A program made the position numbers and the translations under genes. Shown in pieces: positions 24,258 to 32,353 of a stretch of DNA of 35,157 nt. The stretch covers positions 1-35,157 of the forward strand of contig CANQJK010000013.1 in assembly GCA_947624235.1 (NCBI GenBank), read 5' to 3'. Origin of the DNA: an uncultured Clostridia bacterium (GTDB taxonomy: Bacteria > Bacillota > Clostridia > Christensenellales > CAG-314). Positions within the stretch are counted from its first letter, which is position 1; the number at the start of each line of letters is the position of its first letter. A model generated the notes under the pieces. It worked only from the letters and a program-made list of their open reading frames with translations. It did not search any database and had not been told where the DNA came from.

Positions 24258-24278
24258 TCTCCGCTAAATTGAAATTTA
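24258..24278 (-). repeat. gene-border repeat TCTCCGCTAAATTRAAATTT, copy 1
   Basis: The copy lies just downstream of the 24287-24982 gene. A second copy differing by one base lies at 24998-25018, and a looser match (CCCGCCAAATTAA) lies near 26690-26703. Confidence 0.7.
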
Positions 24279-24286
24279 TCTTTCTT

Positions 24287-24982
24287 TCATATCGAAATGC
24301 AGTTGATTATCGGTTTGAAAATATCTTTTTTAATTTCATTTAGTGTAACGACATACAGTCTATTGCCACATTTACAGAACGGGCATTCACAGTCATAGTA
24401 TAATCCATTTAATCTGATATCTTCGATTATTTCTCCTGTTGTTGTAATCTTTAATAAATTGGTACACTCTGAATTTCGTACACAAATGTAAAAGAAGCCG
24501 TCAAAATAATATTGTGAAGTCCCTTTGGTATTAAAATCGAAAACAATGCTACCGCTATTAAGGTTTAACGAATAAAAATGTCCGCCATACCCGGATGTTC
24601 CAAAAACGATATTTTCGCCTATCAGCTCAATATCCGTATATAGGTAGCCTTTCAATGATTTAGTCCAAAGCAGTTGACCGTTTTTATGACATTGATATCC
24701 CCATTCGCCCTTATGAGAAACAACATATTCCCCAAAAGAAAAATCGTCTGTCGAATAATGCGTGGCGACCTTACGCTGCGAACTTGTATAGCGAATATCG
24801 TTTGGACTATACAGTTTGGAAAAAATAAACTCACCGTCGAATGTTAACTCAACTTCTGTGAGGTGCATAATATTATTAGTGAAATGATACACAATACGCT
24901 CGGCATTATGCAAAATTTCGCCCTGATAATAAATCGGCGAAGTTTTTTCAATATTCAGCTCGGTATTCCAAAGCAATTTCAT
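24287..24982 (-). CDS. unrecognised protein with beta-propeller-like repeats
   Basis: The 231-residue protein has no signal peptide or membrane segment. Its strands repeat a pattern like FYSLNLNSGSIVFDFN and GYQCHKNGQLLWTKSL, in which a Trp or aromatic residue ends a blade, as in short PQQ- or WD-like propellers. A CECPFCKCG cluster near the C-terminus could bind metal. I do not recognise a family. It is 35 bp after the 25018-25371 gene and probably cotranscribed; no good Shine-Dalgarno sequence is visible. Its AT-rich composition, like its neighbours', differs from the housekeeping genes. An immunity-type role is possible from context only. Confidence 0.6.
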   Translation of the reverse strand: MKLLWNTELNIEKTSPIYYQGEILHNAERIVYHFTNNIMHLTEVELTFDGEFIFSKLYSPNDIRYTSSQRKVATHYSTDDFSFGEYVVSHKGEWGYQCHKNGQLLWTKSLKGYLYTDIELIGENIVFGTSGYGGHFYSLNLNSGSIVFDFNTKGTSQYYFDGFFYICVRNSECTNLLKITTTGEIIEDIRLNGLYYDCECPFCKCGNRLYVVTLNEIKKDIFKPIINCISI

Positions 24983-24997
24983 TTCAGGCAGTCAATT

Positions 24998-25018
24998 CTC
25001 CGCTAAATTAAAATTTAC
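24998..25018 (-). repeat. gene-border repeat TCTCCGCTAAATTRAAATTT, copy 2
   Basis: It touches the stop codon of the 25018-25371 gene and lies in the 35-bp gap to the next gene. It matches copy 1 at 24258-24278 with one change. Confidence 0.7.
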
Positions 25019-25371
25019 TATTCACGCCATTCTTCTGTAACATCTTCAATCGTAGGGCTTACGCCACATTCGACAGCACTATCTTGAATTATTTGCCAAA
25101 TTTGTTCACGGGCATCTGTTTCAATCAGACAACAATCCGTTTTATAATTCAGCTTGTTTAATGCGAGAACTACGCTTTTTACATGTTTCATAATTAGTTT
25201 CTCTGTCGGATCTGTAAGACTGTCCAATTTGTCAAGATAATCTAAAAGCAAAAGTTCACACTTTTGAACGTCTTTTTTTGAATAGCCACAATCTTCATCT
25301 TCGGACATATAATCGAGCATAGCGGTTACAACATTTTCTTTTACTTGCTTTTTATAAAATTCGGTTTTCAC
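25018..25371 (-). CDS. small acidic helical protein of unknown function
   Basis: The 117-residue protein is rich in Glu, Asp and Lys and looks all-helical (LLLLDYLDKLDSLTDPTEKL, then IWQIIQDSAVECG). It has no signal or membrane segment. It begins with GTG, eight bases after AGGAG. I do not recognise the family. It heads a two-gene unit with the propeller-like gene. Small acidic proteins in such mixed clusters are sometimes immunity proteins, but nothing here shows that directly. Confidence 0.65.
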   Translation of the reverse strand: MKTEFYKKQVKENVVTAMLDYMSEDEDCGYSKKDVQKCELLLLDYLDKLDSLTDPTEKLIMKHVKSVVLALNKLNYKTDCCLIETDAREQIWQIIQDSAVECGVSPTIEDVTEEWRE

Positions 25372-25403
25372 AATGATTTCTCCTGTTTTTGATTACCATA
25401 CCT

Positions 25404-25435
25404 ATTATATGATGACAGCCACACAAAAAAATCAA
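25404..25435 (-). promoter_or_regulatory. promoter-like sequence of the 25018-25371 gene
   Basis: TATAAT (25404-25409) lies on the minus strand with TTGATT at 25430-25435. The 20-nt spacer is not optimal. The stretch resembles the promoter at 26719-26747 (TTGATTTTT, TGTGTG, TGT, then the -10). Confidence 0.4.
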
Positions 25436-25539
25436 GCGGGCAAAAAGTGATTTGGGCATTTAGGCATGAGCCTGTTTATGACAAGAGCCTTTCGCGACAT
25501 AAACCGTCTGCCTTTCTTACTTCATGATTAAATAATCAA

Positions 25540-26031
25540 TCACAGTAAACCTTTAAGCATATCAAAACGCCGAACGACGGAACGAACGACCTCTTGATTA
25601 TCAATCATTGCTTGCAGTTCTTCTTTGGACACCCATTTGGCATTGATTGTTTCACTATCATTCAGAACAATGCTTTGAACATCTATATCCTTTTTCACAA
25701 GGTAAATATCCATAAAATAATTTCTTTGACGATAAATGTGAAGCAAAGACAACTCATTTAACGCTATTGTGATACCTGTTTCCTCTTTCACTTCACGCAC
25801 AACCGCCTGAGCCGTAGTTTCACCCGCGAGTACACCACCGCCCAAAAACTCCCACAGCCCACCTGCTTTCTTTTTTGGATGACGTTGCGTTATTAACATT
25901 TCGCCTTTTGAATTTTGAAACCACACCTCACAGCAAACATAGTATTCCCCGACATTGAAAGTGTCACCCCTGCGGATCGTCCGATTTTGGAATACCCTGT
26001 TTTGGTCGTAAATATCCCAATATTCTTCCAT
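25540..26031 (-). CDS. Nudix hydrolase
   Basis: The 163-residue protein has a full Nudix box, GGVLAGETTAQAVVREVKEE followed by TGI, fitting GX5EX7REUXEEXGU. An N-terminal DTFNVGEYYVCCEVWFQN strand and ITQRHPKKKAGGLWEF lead into it. Such enzymes cleave nucleoside diphosphates linked to another group, and small single-domain members are often house-cleaning or isoprenoid-type hydrolases; the substrate is unknown. Its start is one base after the stop of the DUF3885 gene (TAATATG), so the two are translationally coupled. Confidence 0.9.
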   Translation of the reverse strand: MEEYWDIYDQNRVFQNRTIRRGDTFNVGEYYVCCEVWFQNSKGEMLITQRHPKKKAGGLWEFLGGGVLAGETTAQAVVREVKEETGITIALNELSLLHIYRQRNYFMDIYLVKKDIDVQSIVLNDSETINAKWVSKEELQAMIDNQEVVRSVVRRFDMLKGLL

Positions 26032-26032
26032 A

Positions 26033-26677
26033 TTATTTTGTTCCCTTACAGCTATTTAATCTTTGTTCCATTAAAGCCAAATCATAGTCAAGAAAATACG
26101 TTTGCAATAGCGGGTAGAAGTGTTGGAATTTCTTTTTATCGAAGAACACGATATCGCACCCTCTATCATCATATACCGAGAATATACAGCTGTTGTCACA
26201 TGATACGAAATGGATGATCGGATTTTCTTGATTGTCAATTTGAGAGTATAAAGTTTCTATGGCGTTGAATTTCTTGTTCGGATAACAACAAATTCGATTT
26301 CTTCGAACAATTTCGTCGTTATTGTCGCCGTCATTATCAAAGGGGATATCCCTGATAACTATGTGATTAAACTTCTTTTGATAGCTCAATGAAAATTTTA
26401 GTCGCTTTTTCTCCAATGAAATCAAGTTATCGATATACACAGTTTCTCCCGTATCAAAATCAAAGTCATATATGAAATTGTCAAAGAAGAACATATCGAC
26501 ATTGTTTTCAAATAGAATATTAAAAATTTCCGTCGCTCTTTTCTTGGCGTTAGCCAAACGCGCCTCATTGCTTTCGCCGATACCCAATTCACACCGCAAT
26601 GCAAATTGATTATTATAAAAATAAGGTGGCTCGTATCTGAAATCCCTCTTTTGTATCATTTCTTCAATCGTATTCAT
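26033..26677 (-). CDS. DUF3885-like protein
   Basis: The 214-residue protein matches DUF3885 in outline: FALRCELGIGESN near the start, ANAKKRATEIFNILFENN in the middle, and SVYDDRGCDIVFFDKKKF then DYDLALMEQRL at the end. There is no signal or membrane segment. The family's function is unknown to me; members occur in varied gene clusters of Firmicutes. The ATG at 26677 has only a weak site (AAAG). It leads a two-gene operon with the Nudix gene behind a good promoter. Confidence 0.75.
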   Translation of the reverse strand: MNTIEEMIQKRDFRYEPPYFYNNQFALRCELGIGESNEARLANAKKRATEIFNILFENNVDMFFFDNFIYDFDFDTGETVYIDNLISLEKKRLKFSLSYQKKFNHIVIRDIPFDNDGDNNDEIVRRNRICCYPNKKFNAIETLYSQIDNQENPIIHFVSCDNSCIFSVYDDRGCDIVFFDKKKFQHFYPLLQTYFLDYDLALMEQRLNSCKGTK

Positions 26678-26718
26678 TCTTTAATTATCCCCGCCAAATT
26701 AACACTTTTCGTACAATC

Positions 26719-26747
26719 ATAATATCACATTCACACAGAAAAATCAA
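26719..26747 (-). promoter_or_regulatory. sigma-A promoter of the DUF3885-Nudix operon
   Basis: TTGATT (26742-26747) and TATTAT (26719-26724) are 17 nt apart on the minus strand. Confidence 0.7.
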
Positions 26748-26864
26748 ACGAAAGTGTATCTGCCGAATATGGCTGTTTGCGCAATTGCAAAGGGTATCGG
26801 CACGGCAATGAGAAAATAATTCACGGCGAAGAGGGGATTCTGCGCCGATGTGACGAATAGTGTC

Positions 26865-26893
26865 GTGACATTTGCCCCTCATCATGATACAAT
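26865..26893 (+). promoter_or_regulatory. promoter of the XRE regulator gene
   Basis: GTGACA (26865-26870) and TACAAT (26888-26893) are 17 nt apart, 23 bp before the start codon. Confidence 0.6.
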
Positions 26894-26916
26894 TGAGGCG
26901 AAAAAGGGAGGTAAAG

Positions 26917-27410
26917 ATGAAATTCAGCGAAAAATTGAAAACTTTGAGAAAGCAAAAAAGCATGACGCAGGAGCAACTTGCGGAAAACTGTTTGTCACTC
27001 GCACCGCTGTTTCCAAATGGGAAACGGACAAAGGTTTGCCCGCTATCGACAGCCTCAAAATGATCGCCGAACTGTTCGACGTCACGTTGGACGAGTTGGT
27101 GGGCGACGAGGACATAAAAACCAAACAGGCGTTGGACAACAAAAGGAGCAGAACGCTTTACTATGTTGCAATAGGATTTCTTTTGATGACTGTTTTGTTT
27201 ACGTTGTTGTTTTTCTTTTTGCAAAACGTATATTTTGTTATCGGAAGCTCCTTGGGGTTGTTCGGATACATCACTTTTGCTCTTCTGTGCAAACCCAAAG
27301 ACAGGCGATTTTCCGCAGGAAAAGTGATCGTGCCTTACGTGATAGCGCGCATTGTGATACTTGCGGTAGTCGTTATTGCCATTGTGACCACCATTGTCAG
27401 ACTTCAATAA
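26917..27410 (+). pseudogene. XRE-type membrane-linked regulator with a one-base frameshift
   Basis: A strong site (GGGAGGTAAAG) precedes the ATG at 26917. The first frame reads MKFSEKLKTLRKQKSMTQEQ and then LAE, after which it should continue with KLFVTRTAVSKWETDKGLP, found in the next frame. One A is missing in the run at 26984-26987 (GCGGAAAACTG where GCGGAAAAACTG is expected). Repaired, the protein has about 164 residues: an HTH domain, then DVTLDELVGDE, then three or four hydrophobic segments. Such proteins are often single-gene regulators of membrane stress or transport. The remaining frame is clean to its end at 27410, so the break is recent, switchable, or an assembly error. Confidence 0.8.
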
Positions 27411-27475
27411 ACGCTCCTGCAATCAAAATCTCGGGGAAATGTACGCCAAATGTCGGGCAAATTTGCGTGTGAGTC

Positions 27476-27504
27476 TTGCGTTTCGATTCAAAATGGTCTA
27501 AAAT
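27476..27504 (+). promoter_or_regulatory. promoter of the MmcQ/YjbR gene
   Basis: TTGCGT (27476-27481) and TAAAAT (27499-27504) are 17 nt apart, directly before the ribosome binding site. Confidence 0.6.
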
Positions 27505-27522
27505 AAACGAAGAGGAAACAAG

Positions 27523-27900
27523 ATGAAAAACGGAGCGACAAGAAAGGACGTGTTTGACTACGTTGCAAACCAATACGGCACCGAGCCGGAGTATCTGTGG
27601 GCAAGCAACCCCGACTATGCTGTGCTGAGGCGACAGGATACGGGTAAATGGTACGGGATAATAATGAACGTGCCCCGCAACAAATTGGGACTGCACGGCG
27701 ACGGAATTGTAGACATTTTGGATATCAGCGACTCCTTTGCGAGGGAATTGCTTTTGCAACAAGAGGGTTTTGTGCCCTGCTACCACCTGAACAAAACGCA
27801 TTGGATAGGCGTGCTCCTTGACGGCACGGTGGACAAAAATTTACTTTGCGAGTTGATAGACGAAAGCTACGGCTTTGTGGGCAAAACCAAACGCAATTAA
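27523..27900 (+). CDS. MmcQ/YjbR family protein
   Basis: The 125-residue protein fits the MmcQ/YjbR (DUF419) family in length and motifs: YGTEPEYLW at the start, KWYGIIMNVPRNKLGL in the middle, and GFVPCYHLNKTHWIGVLLDG near the end. The family folds like a CyaY-type or DNA-binding-like domain, but its function is not settled. GAGG precedes the ATG. The gene has its own promoter and a strong terminator, with no operon partner. Confidence 0.88.
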   Translation: MKNGATRKDVFDYVANQYGTEPEYLWASNPDYAVLRRQDTGKWYGIIMNVPRNKLGLHGDGIVDILDISDSFARELLLQQEGFVPCYHLNKTHWIGVLLDGTVDKNLLCELIDESYGFVGKTKRN

Positions 27901-27902
27901 GC

Positions 27903-27939
27903 AAAAAGGCATTGAAAACGCAAATTTCAATGCCTTTTT
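27903..27939. terminator. terminator of the MmcQ/YjbR gene
   Basis: AAAAAGGCATTGAAA and TTTCAATGCCTTTTT form a perfect 15-bp stem with a 7-nt loop and T-runs on both strands. Confidence 0.88.
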
Positions 27940-27978
27940 GATTGAGTTTCATCTATATTTTCAAATTATTTGCTAAAT

Positions 27979-28014
27979 CGCATCGTTTTGACAGTCGGTC
28001 AAAATGCGTTTTTT
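27979..28014. terminator. second hairpin between the MmcQ gene and fakA
   Basis: TTTTGAC and GTCAAAA pair around 5 nt, extended by CGCAT and TGCG, and six T follow on the plus strand. It lies 25 bp after the fakA stop and could stop transcription from either side, more strongly on the plus strand. Confidence 0.6.
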
Positions 28015-28039
28015 CACATCGTAAAGTTGCAAGTTCAAG

Positions 28040-29719
28040 TTATTCCACGCTCAGCACATAGTAGTAAAGAGGTTGACCGCCGTAGTGAAGGATAAACTCG
28101 ATATCGGGATATTTTTCCTGCAAACTTTCCACAAACGCTTCGGCTTTTTCCTCGGTGACGTCCTGACCGTAATAAAGCGTAACGACTTCCTTGTCCTCGT
28201 TGAGCATGCTGACGATAAGTTTTGTCGTAACCGCCTCCACGTTTTTGCCCGAAGTTACTATCGTGCCCTTGTCCAAACCAATGATGTCGCCCTTTTTGAT
28301 GACAAATTTGTCTATCACGGTGTCGCGTACAGCGTATGTGACCTGACCTGCGTCCACGCAAGAAAAGGCGGTAGTCATATTTTCGAGATTTTCCGAAAGG
28401 CTCGCCTCTGGGTTGAAGTTGAGCACCGCGGCCAAACCTTGCGGTATATCCTTGGTTTGAAGCACGAATATGTTGCGCTTTTGCACCAAAGTTCTCGATT
28501 GCTCTGCGGACAATATGATATTTTTGTTGTTGGGCAAAATTATGATGTTTTCCGCATTTATCTTGCGCGCAGCGGAGGCAATATCCTCGGCAGACGGGTT
28601 CATTGTTTGCCCGCCCTCTATCACCTGATCTACCAACAGATCCTTGAATATGGCGGAGAAACCGTCGCCAGAGCACACGGCAAGCAAACCTATCGGCTTG
28701 CGCTCCGCCTCGTAGCGTGCGCGAAGCTGTCTGTTTTGCTCCATCATGTTTTCTATCTTTACCTTGTCCAGTTCGCCGAGCGTAAGCGCCTTTGTCAGCG
28801 CCTTACCGGGGGTGTTGGTATGTACATGCACCTTTATCAAATTGAGGTCGCCTATACAAATGACGGAGTTTCCTATTTCGCAAAGATATTCGCGAAGCTT
28901 GTCTATATCCGTTATCGTCGTGCGCTTTTTGATATTGGTGATAAAGAACTCCGTGCAGTAGCCGAAATCCAACTCTCCGAGAGATTCGTAGTCCACTATC
29001 AAATCGCTGTCATCGGGAAAAGCCGAGTCTATTGACTGGGGCTTGTCGCTTTCCGGTTCAGCGTATTCTTCCGCGCCCGTTATTTCCTGATCGAGATATC
29101 CCATGATAAGCCCTTTGAACAGGGTTATCAAGCCGAAACCTCCGCTATCCACTACGCCTGCGCGCTTCAAAACGTCCAACATATCGGGAGTTTTTGCAAG
29201 CGTCTCTTGTCCTTTTTCGAGAATGGCGTTCATCAACTTTTGTATGTCGGTGGTACGCTTGGCAGTGTCGATAGCTTCCTCTGCCATGGAGCGCACAACG
29301 GTAAGTATGGTGCCTTCCTTCGGTTTGGATACCGCGCGGTAGGCAAGTTCGGCGCCTTCGCGCAAGCCCTTTGCAAACGTCCTTGCGTCGCACTCGTCGT
29401 TTTGAGCAATTATGTTGGAAAAGCCTTTGAGTATTTGAGAAAGTATCACGCCGGAATTTCCGCGGGCACCGCGCAACGCGCCTTTGGACAGCTTTTCGGC
29501 AAGCTCTGCCATAGATGTGCTGTTGATCAAGCTGATTTCCTTTACTGCGGACATCATTGTGAGCGACATATTTGTGCCTGTGTCGCCGTCCGGAACGGGA
29601 AAGACGTTCAACGCGTCCACTTGTGCTTTGTTTACTTCCAACATTTTACCGCCGGCAATGAACATGCGTTTCATCACCGATGCCGTAATGTGAGTTTTTA
29701 TTGTATGAGCAGCTGCCAT
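28040..29719 (-). CDS. fakA: fatty acid kinase catalytic subunit FakA (YloV, DAK-like)
   Basis: The 559-residue protein starts with a DhaL-type ATP-binding domain, whose metal-binding motif NVFPVPDGDTGTNM carries Asp44 and Asp46. A middle domain and the FakA C-terminal domain follow (PEASLSENLENM, DIEFILHYGGQPLYYY). FakA phosphorylates fatty acids held by a FakB (DegV) partner, and the acyl-phosphate feeds PlsX/PlsY. No fakB is in the window, but plsY is at 7827. The ATG at 29719 follows GAGGA; an in-frame TTG at 29743 is less likely. It follows asp23 by 39 bp, the usual order. Confidence 0.93.
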   Translation of the reverse strand: MAAAHTIKTHITASVMKRMFIAGGKMLEVNKAQVDALNVFPVPDGDTGTNMSLTMMSAVKEISLINSTSMAELAEKLSKGALRGARGNSGVILSQILKGFSNIIAQNDECDARTFAKGLREGAELAYRAVSKPKEGTILTVVRSMAEEAIDTAKRTTDIQKLMNAILEKGQETLAKTPDMLDVLKRAGVVDSGGFGLITLFKGLIMGYLDQEITGAEEYAEPESDKPQSIDSAFPDDSDLIVDYESLGELDFGYCTEFFITNIKKRTTITDIDKLREYLCEIGNSVICIGDLNLIKVHVHTNTPGKALTKALTLGELDKVKIENMMEQNRQLRARYEAERKPIGLLAVCSGDGFSAIFKDLLVDQVIEGGQTMNPSAEDIASAARKINAENIIILPNNKNIILSAEQSRTLVQKRNIFVLQTKDIPQGLAAVLNFNPEASLSENLENMTTAFSCVDAGQVTYAVRDTVIDKFVIKKGDIIGLDKGTIVTSGKNVEAVTTKLIVSMLNEDKEVVTLYYGQDVTEEKAEAFVESLQEKYPDIEFILHYGGQPLYYYVLSVE

Positions 29720-29758
29720 ATCGTATGATCCTCGCGAATTCAAAAAGTAAGTTGAGTG

Positions 29759-30109
29759 TTACAGCTTGACGCCGACAACGTGCACGTCGATAGAATCCAC
29801 TATCATGCCCGTAAAGCGTTCCAAGCCGTACTTGACCGTGTTCTTGAGGCTGGACGAAACTGCGGAGACGGGAAGCCCGTATTTGATTTTTACATAAAGG
29901 TCCACGAAAATTCTGTCCCCTTTTGTGGAAACTCTCACTCCGCGACTTTTGCCGTTGCGTTTGAACAGGTCGCTGAAAGAATCGGAGAAACCAAAGGGCA
30001 CTATTTCCACCACCCCGTAACACTCTGTTGCCAAGTGTCCGGCGAGGGACGCTATCACGTCGTCGGATACAGTGATAATTCCGTACGAATTTCTTGTGCG
30101 CAATGCCAT
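29759..30109 (-). CDS. Asp23/Gls24 family envelope stress protein (YloU)
   Basis: The 116-residue protein has the Asp23/Gls24 pattern: YGIITVSDDVIASLAGHLATE, GVRVSTKGDRIFVDLYVKI split over two blocks, and YGLERFTGMIVDSIDVHV. Some members bind the membrane or modulate stress responses. It is always or nearly always next to fakA in Firmicutes, as here. AGGAGG precedes the ATG with an 8-nt gap. It diverges from rpmB. Confidence 0.93.
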   Translation of the reverse strand: MALRTRNSYGIITVSDDVIASLAGHLATECYGVVEIVPFGFSDSFSDLFKRNGKSRGVRVSTKGDRIFVDLYVKIKYGLPVSAVSSSLKNTVKYGLERFTGMIVDSIDVHVVGVKL

Positions 30110-30139
30110 TCGACATTCCTCCTAAACATAAGTAATAAT

Positions 30140-30168
30140 ATTTTACATCAAAATACATTATTTCACAA
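30140..30168 (-). promoter_or_regulatory. promoter of the asp23-fakA operon
   Basis: On the minus strand TTGTGA (30163-30168) and TAAAAT (30140-30145) are 17 nt apart. Confidence 0.6.
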
Positions 30169-30260
30169 GTGTTTGACCGTTAATTTTGCTACAAATAGGG
30201 CGCAAAATACAAAAATAAATATTTTGTACGCATATATATGAAAAAAAACACGTCATTTGC

Positions 30261-30289
30261 TTGCCAAATCAAATCAAAAATGATATTAT
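30261..30289 (+). promoter_or_regulatory. sigma-A promoter of rpmB
   Basis: TTGCCA (30261-30266) and TATTAT (30284-30289) are 17 nt apart, 47 bp before the start codon. Confidence 0.75.
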
Positions 30290-30336
30290 ATTTAAGCGTG
30301 AATTTAACACAACTATTCGACCACGGAGGTGTAAAT

Positions 30337-30522
30337 ATGTCCAAGGTATGCGCTATATGCGGAAAAGGCAAGATGTCCGGTAACAAGGTTTCTCACTCCA
30401 ACAGAAAAACCCCGAAAACCTACAACGCCAATTTGCAAAAGGTAAAGGTGGAAATCAACGGAAAAGAATCCACCGAATACGTTTGCACCCGTTGCATCAG
30501 AACAGCCAACAAAGAACATTAG
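30337..30522 (+). CDS. rpmB: 50S ribosomal protein L28
   Basis: The 61-residue protein matches L28 in length and motifs: CAICGKGKMSGNKVSHSNRKT, split across the family blocks, then CTRCIRTANK. It is the four-cysteine, zinc-binding form (CxxC near the start and CTRC near the end). The ATG at 30337 follows CGGAGGTG, so the open frame up to 30238 is not used. It has its own promoter and terminator and diverges from asp23, as in Bacillus and Clostridia. Confidence 0.96.
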   Translation: MSKVCAICGKGKMSGNKVSHSNRKTPKTYNANLQKVKVEINGKESTEYVCTRCIRTANKEH

Positions 30523-30536
30523 ATCTGTTTTTGACG

Positions 30537-30562
30537 AACCTCACCTTCGCGTGAGGTTTTTT
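30537..30562 (+). terminator. terminator of rpmB
   Basis: AACCTCAC and GTGAGGTT form an 8-bp stem with a 6-nt loop, followed by TTTT. Confidence 0.88.
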
Positions 30563-30580
30563 GCTCTTATAAGCTTTGCG

Positions 30581-30623
30581 CTTTTACTGTTCTGAGTGAG
30601 ATATCGGGGTATCGCAGTAAAAG
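30581..30623. repeat. hairpin and inverted dispersed repeat before the PAP2 gene
   Basis: CTTTTACTG (30581-30589) and CAGTAAAAG (30615-30623) form a 9-bp stem whose loop carries TCTGAGTGAGATATCGGGG. That loop matches the reverse copy at 2311-2330 (CTCTGAGAGAAATGTTGGGG). An ACATTTGACACAGAGCC copy in the opposite sense lies at 30718-30734, so the pair brackets about 100 bp. Confidence 0.65.
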
Positions 30624-30717
30624 ATATGCAGAAACACACTTCAATATCCAAGCGGAATTTGAACGATCGCTCTACGCGTCAAACACGATAGCGAAAAGAG
30701 AAATTGCGCCACGATAG

Positions 30718-30734
30718 ACATTTGACACAGAGCC
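30718..30734 (+). repeat. dispersed repeat ACATTTGACACAGAGCC, copy 3
   Basis: It is the 3' part of the repeat seen at 14863 and 15037. Here it lies 20 bp before the PAP2 start codon and overlaps the region upstream of its ribosome binding site. Confidence 0.65.
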
Positions 30735-30754
30735 TTGCAAAAGGAAGGAAAAAT

Positions 30755-31777
30755 ATGCTTCAATTTTTATCCGCGTCCATAGGACACACTTGGGCTTTGC
30801 CCTTTGAAAATCAATTTATTTTGTGGTTTCAAAGTATTGCAGGCAAGGGAAGCTTTTTGTACTACATAATGAACTTCATCTCCATGTTGGGAGAGGAAAT
30901 GATTTTGGTCGCCACTGTCGGACTTGTGTACTGGGGCTTCGACAAAATACGGGGAGAACGTATCGGCTTTACCATGATAAGCGCAACTTTGTTCAATCCG
31001 TTGATAAAAAATATCGTGTGCCGAACGCGCCCCTTTGACAGCGACGTAGGCATACAAAATTTCCGAGACGTATCGGGCTATTCCTTCCCGTCGGGACACT
31101 CGTCGGGTTCGGCGTCCACCTACGTCGGCACGGCAGTTGCCTACAAGGACAAAAAATACAAGTGGCTCATTGCCATTGCCGTTGTTGTGCCCTTCCTCGT
31201 CGCCCTGTCGCGGACATATCTTGGCGCGCACTACCCTTCCGACGTTGTTTGCGGACTTGCGCTGGGCGTAGGCTTGGTGTTTTTGATAGATCTGCTGTAC
31301 AAAGTCATCCCCAACAAATATTGGATGTACATCTGTCTGCTCGGAATAGGAATTGCAGGTTTCTTCTACTGCACCACAAGCGACTTCTTTACCGCCTACG
31401 GGCTTTTGGCAGGGTTTGTCTGCGGAATTTTGTTTGAAGAAAAGGTCACAAAGTTCGAAAACACAAAAGTCTGGTGGAGAATAATCTTGCGCGTGGCAGT
31501 AGGCGGAGGACTGTTTCTCGGACTTAACGAGGGAATAAAACTGATCGTCGGCGCCATATATCCGAGCTACGGCGATAACGTGTGGTTCGAACGCTTTTTC
31601 CGCGTGTTGCGCTACGCTGTCGTCACCTTTACGGTGATAGGCGTGTATCCGCTCCTCTTCGCTCAAACGGAGAAATTGTGGAGAAAATTGCACTGGATAA
31701 AAGCAACGGCAGAAGCCGATGAGAAGGACGACGGCGCAGAAGAACAAAATGCAAACGCAGAGAATTTGACAATATAA
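30755..31777 (+). CDS. PAP2-family phosphatase, multipass membrane
   Basis: The 340-residue protein carries the three PAP2 signature motifs: KNIVCRTRP (85-93), SFPSGHSS with PSGH at 112-115, and SRTYLGAHYPSD with Arg153, His159 and Asp163. It has several hydrophobic segments and a charged C-terminal tail. The family dephosphorylates lipid phosphates such as undecaprenyl diphosphate or phosphatidate; which one is unknown. The ATG at 30755 follows AAGGAAGG. It is 5 bp from the next gene, so they form an operon. Confidence 0.9.
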   Translation: MLQFLSASIGHTWALPFENQFILWFQSIAGKGSFLYYIMNFISMLGEEMILVATVGLVYWGFDKIRGERIGFTMISATLFNPLIKNIVCRTRPFDSDVGIQNFRDVSGYSFPSGHSSGSASTYVGTAVAYKDKKYKWLIAIAVVVPFLVALSRTYLGAHYPSDVVCGLALGVGLVFLIDLLYKVIPNKYWMYICLLGIGIAGFFYCTTSDFFTAYGLLAGFVCGILFEEKVTKFENTKVWWRIILRVAVGGGLFLGLNEGIKLIVGAIYPSYGDNVWFERFFRVLRYAVVTFTVIGVYPLLFAQTEKLWRKLHWIKATAEADEKDDGAEEQNANAENLTI

Positions 31778-31782
31778 ATGTT

Positions 31783-32244
31783 ATGAAAGAAGTGTTGATG
31801 ACGGACGATATGCCCGATGCCAAAAGAAAAACGACGATATTGCTTGTGCTCAACTTGATTGTGTTGCTTGCCTTGTGCGCGCTTATCGGTTCAAACGTGC
31901 TGACAAACTTTCTTTGGATCATTCCCATTTGCGCGGGAATACTGTTCGAAGCGGTATGGATGGAATTTTATCTGCACGTCGCCTTCTACCTCACCGTCAC
32001 GGAGGAAAAAATACGCGTGCGTTTGCTTTTCAGGCGCAAGGTAATGTATTTGAAGGACATAGAAAGTTACGAATACACGCAAGAGGGTGACAACTTTACA
32101 TTCCTATTGCAGGGCAATGACAAAACGCTGACATTTCAAACAAAGCGCAAAGACAAGCTGAAAGAAATATTGCTTGCAAAAACAAACGCCGTTGACGTTT
32201 CCGAACAAAACGACGTTTCAGCATTATCCACAAAGAACGCGTAA
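31783..32244 (+). CDS. small membrane protein with PH-like domain
   Basis: The 153-residue protein has two adjacent hydrophobic segments (TTILLVLNLIVLLALCALIG and FLWIIPICAGILFEAVW), then a soluble part with strands FYLTVTEEKIRVRLLFRRKV and NFTFLLQGNDKTLTFQTK, resembling bacterial PH domains. No family is certain. Start codons at 31783 and 31798 are both possible; the second has GAAAGAAGTG before it. It follows the PAP2 gene by 5 bp and shares its terminator. Confidence 0.65.
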   Translation: MKEVLMTDDMPDAKRKTTILLVLNLIVLLALCALIGSNVLTNFLWIIPICAGILFEAVWMEFYLHVAFYLTVTEEKIRVRLLFRRKVMYLKDIESYEYTQEGDNFTFLLQGNDKTLTFQTKRKDKLKEILLAKTNAVDVSEQNDVSALSTKNA

Positions 32245-32312
32245 ATCAGAGGACGCACTCGCAAACGGGACTGTCACGTTGAGCGCACAGCCAATTGCAA
32301 CCGAATGACCGT

Positions 32313-32353
32313 AAAAAAAACCGACTTGAAATTGATTTTCAAGCCGTTTTTTT
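32313..32353. terminator. terminator between the PH-like gene and spoVM
   Basis: An AAAACCGACTTGAAA arm pairs with TTTTCAAGCCGTTTTTTT with two mismatches; T-runs occur on both strands. It belongs to the CTTGAA hairpin family seen at 18232 and 18702, and the ~50 bp before it also resembles the 18186-18230 sequence. Confidence 0.65.

Noticed and set aside
26685..27422. A 245-codon minus-strand protein
   Set aside because: It is the antisense shadow of the XRE regulator, whose frames carry the HTH motif.
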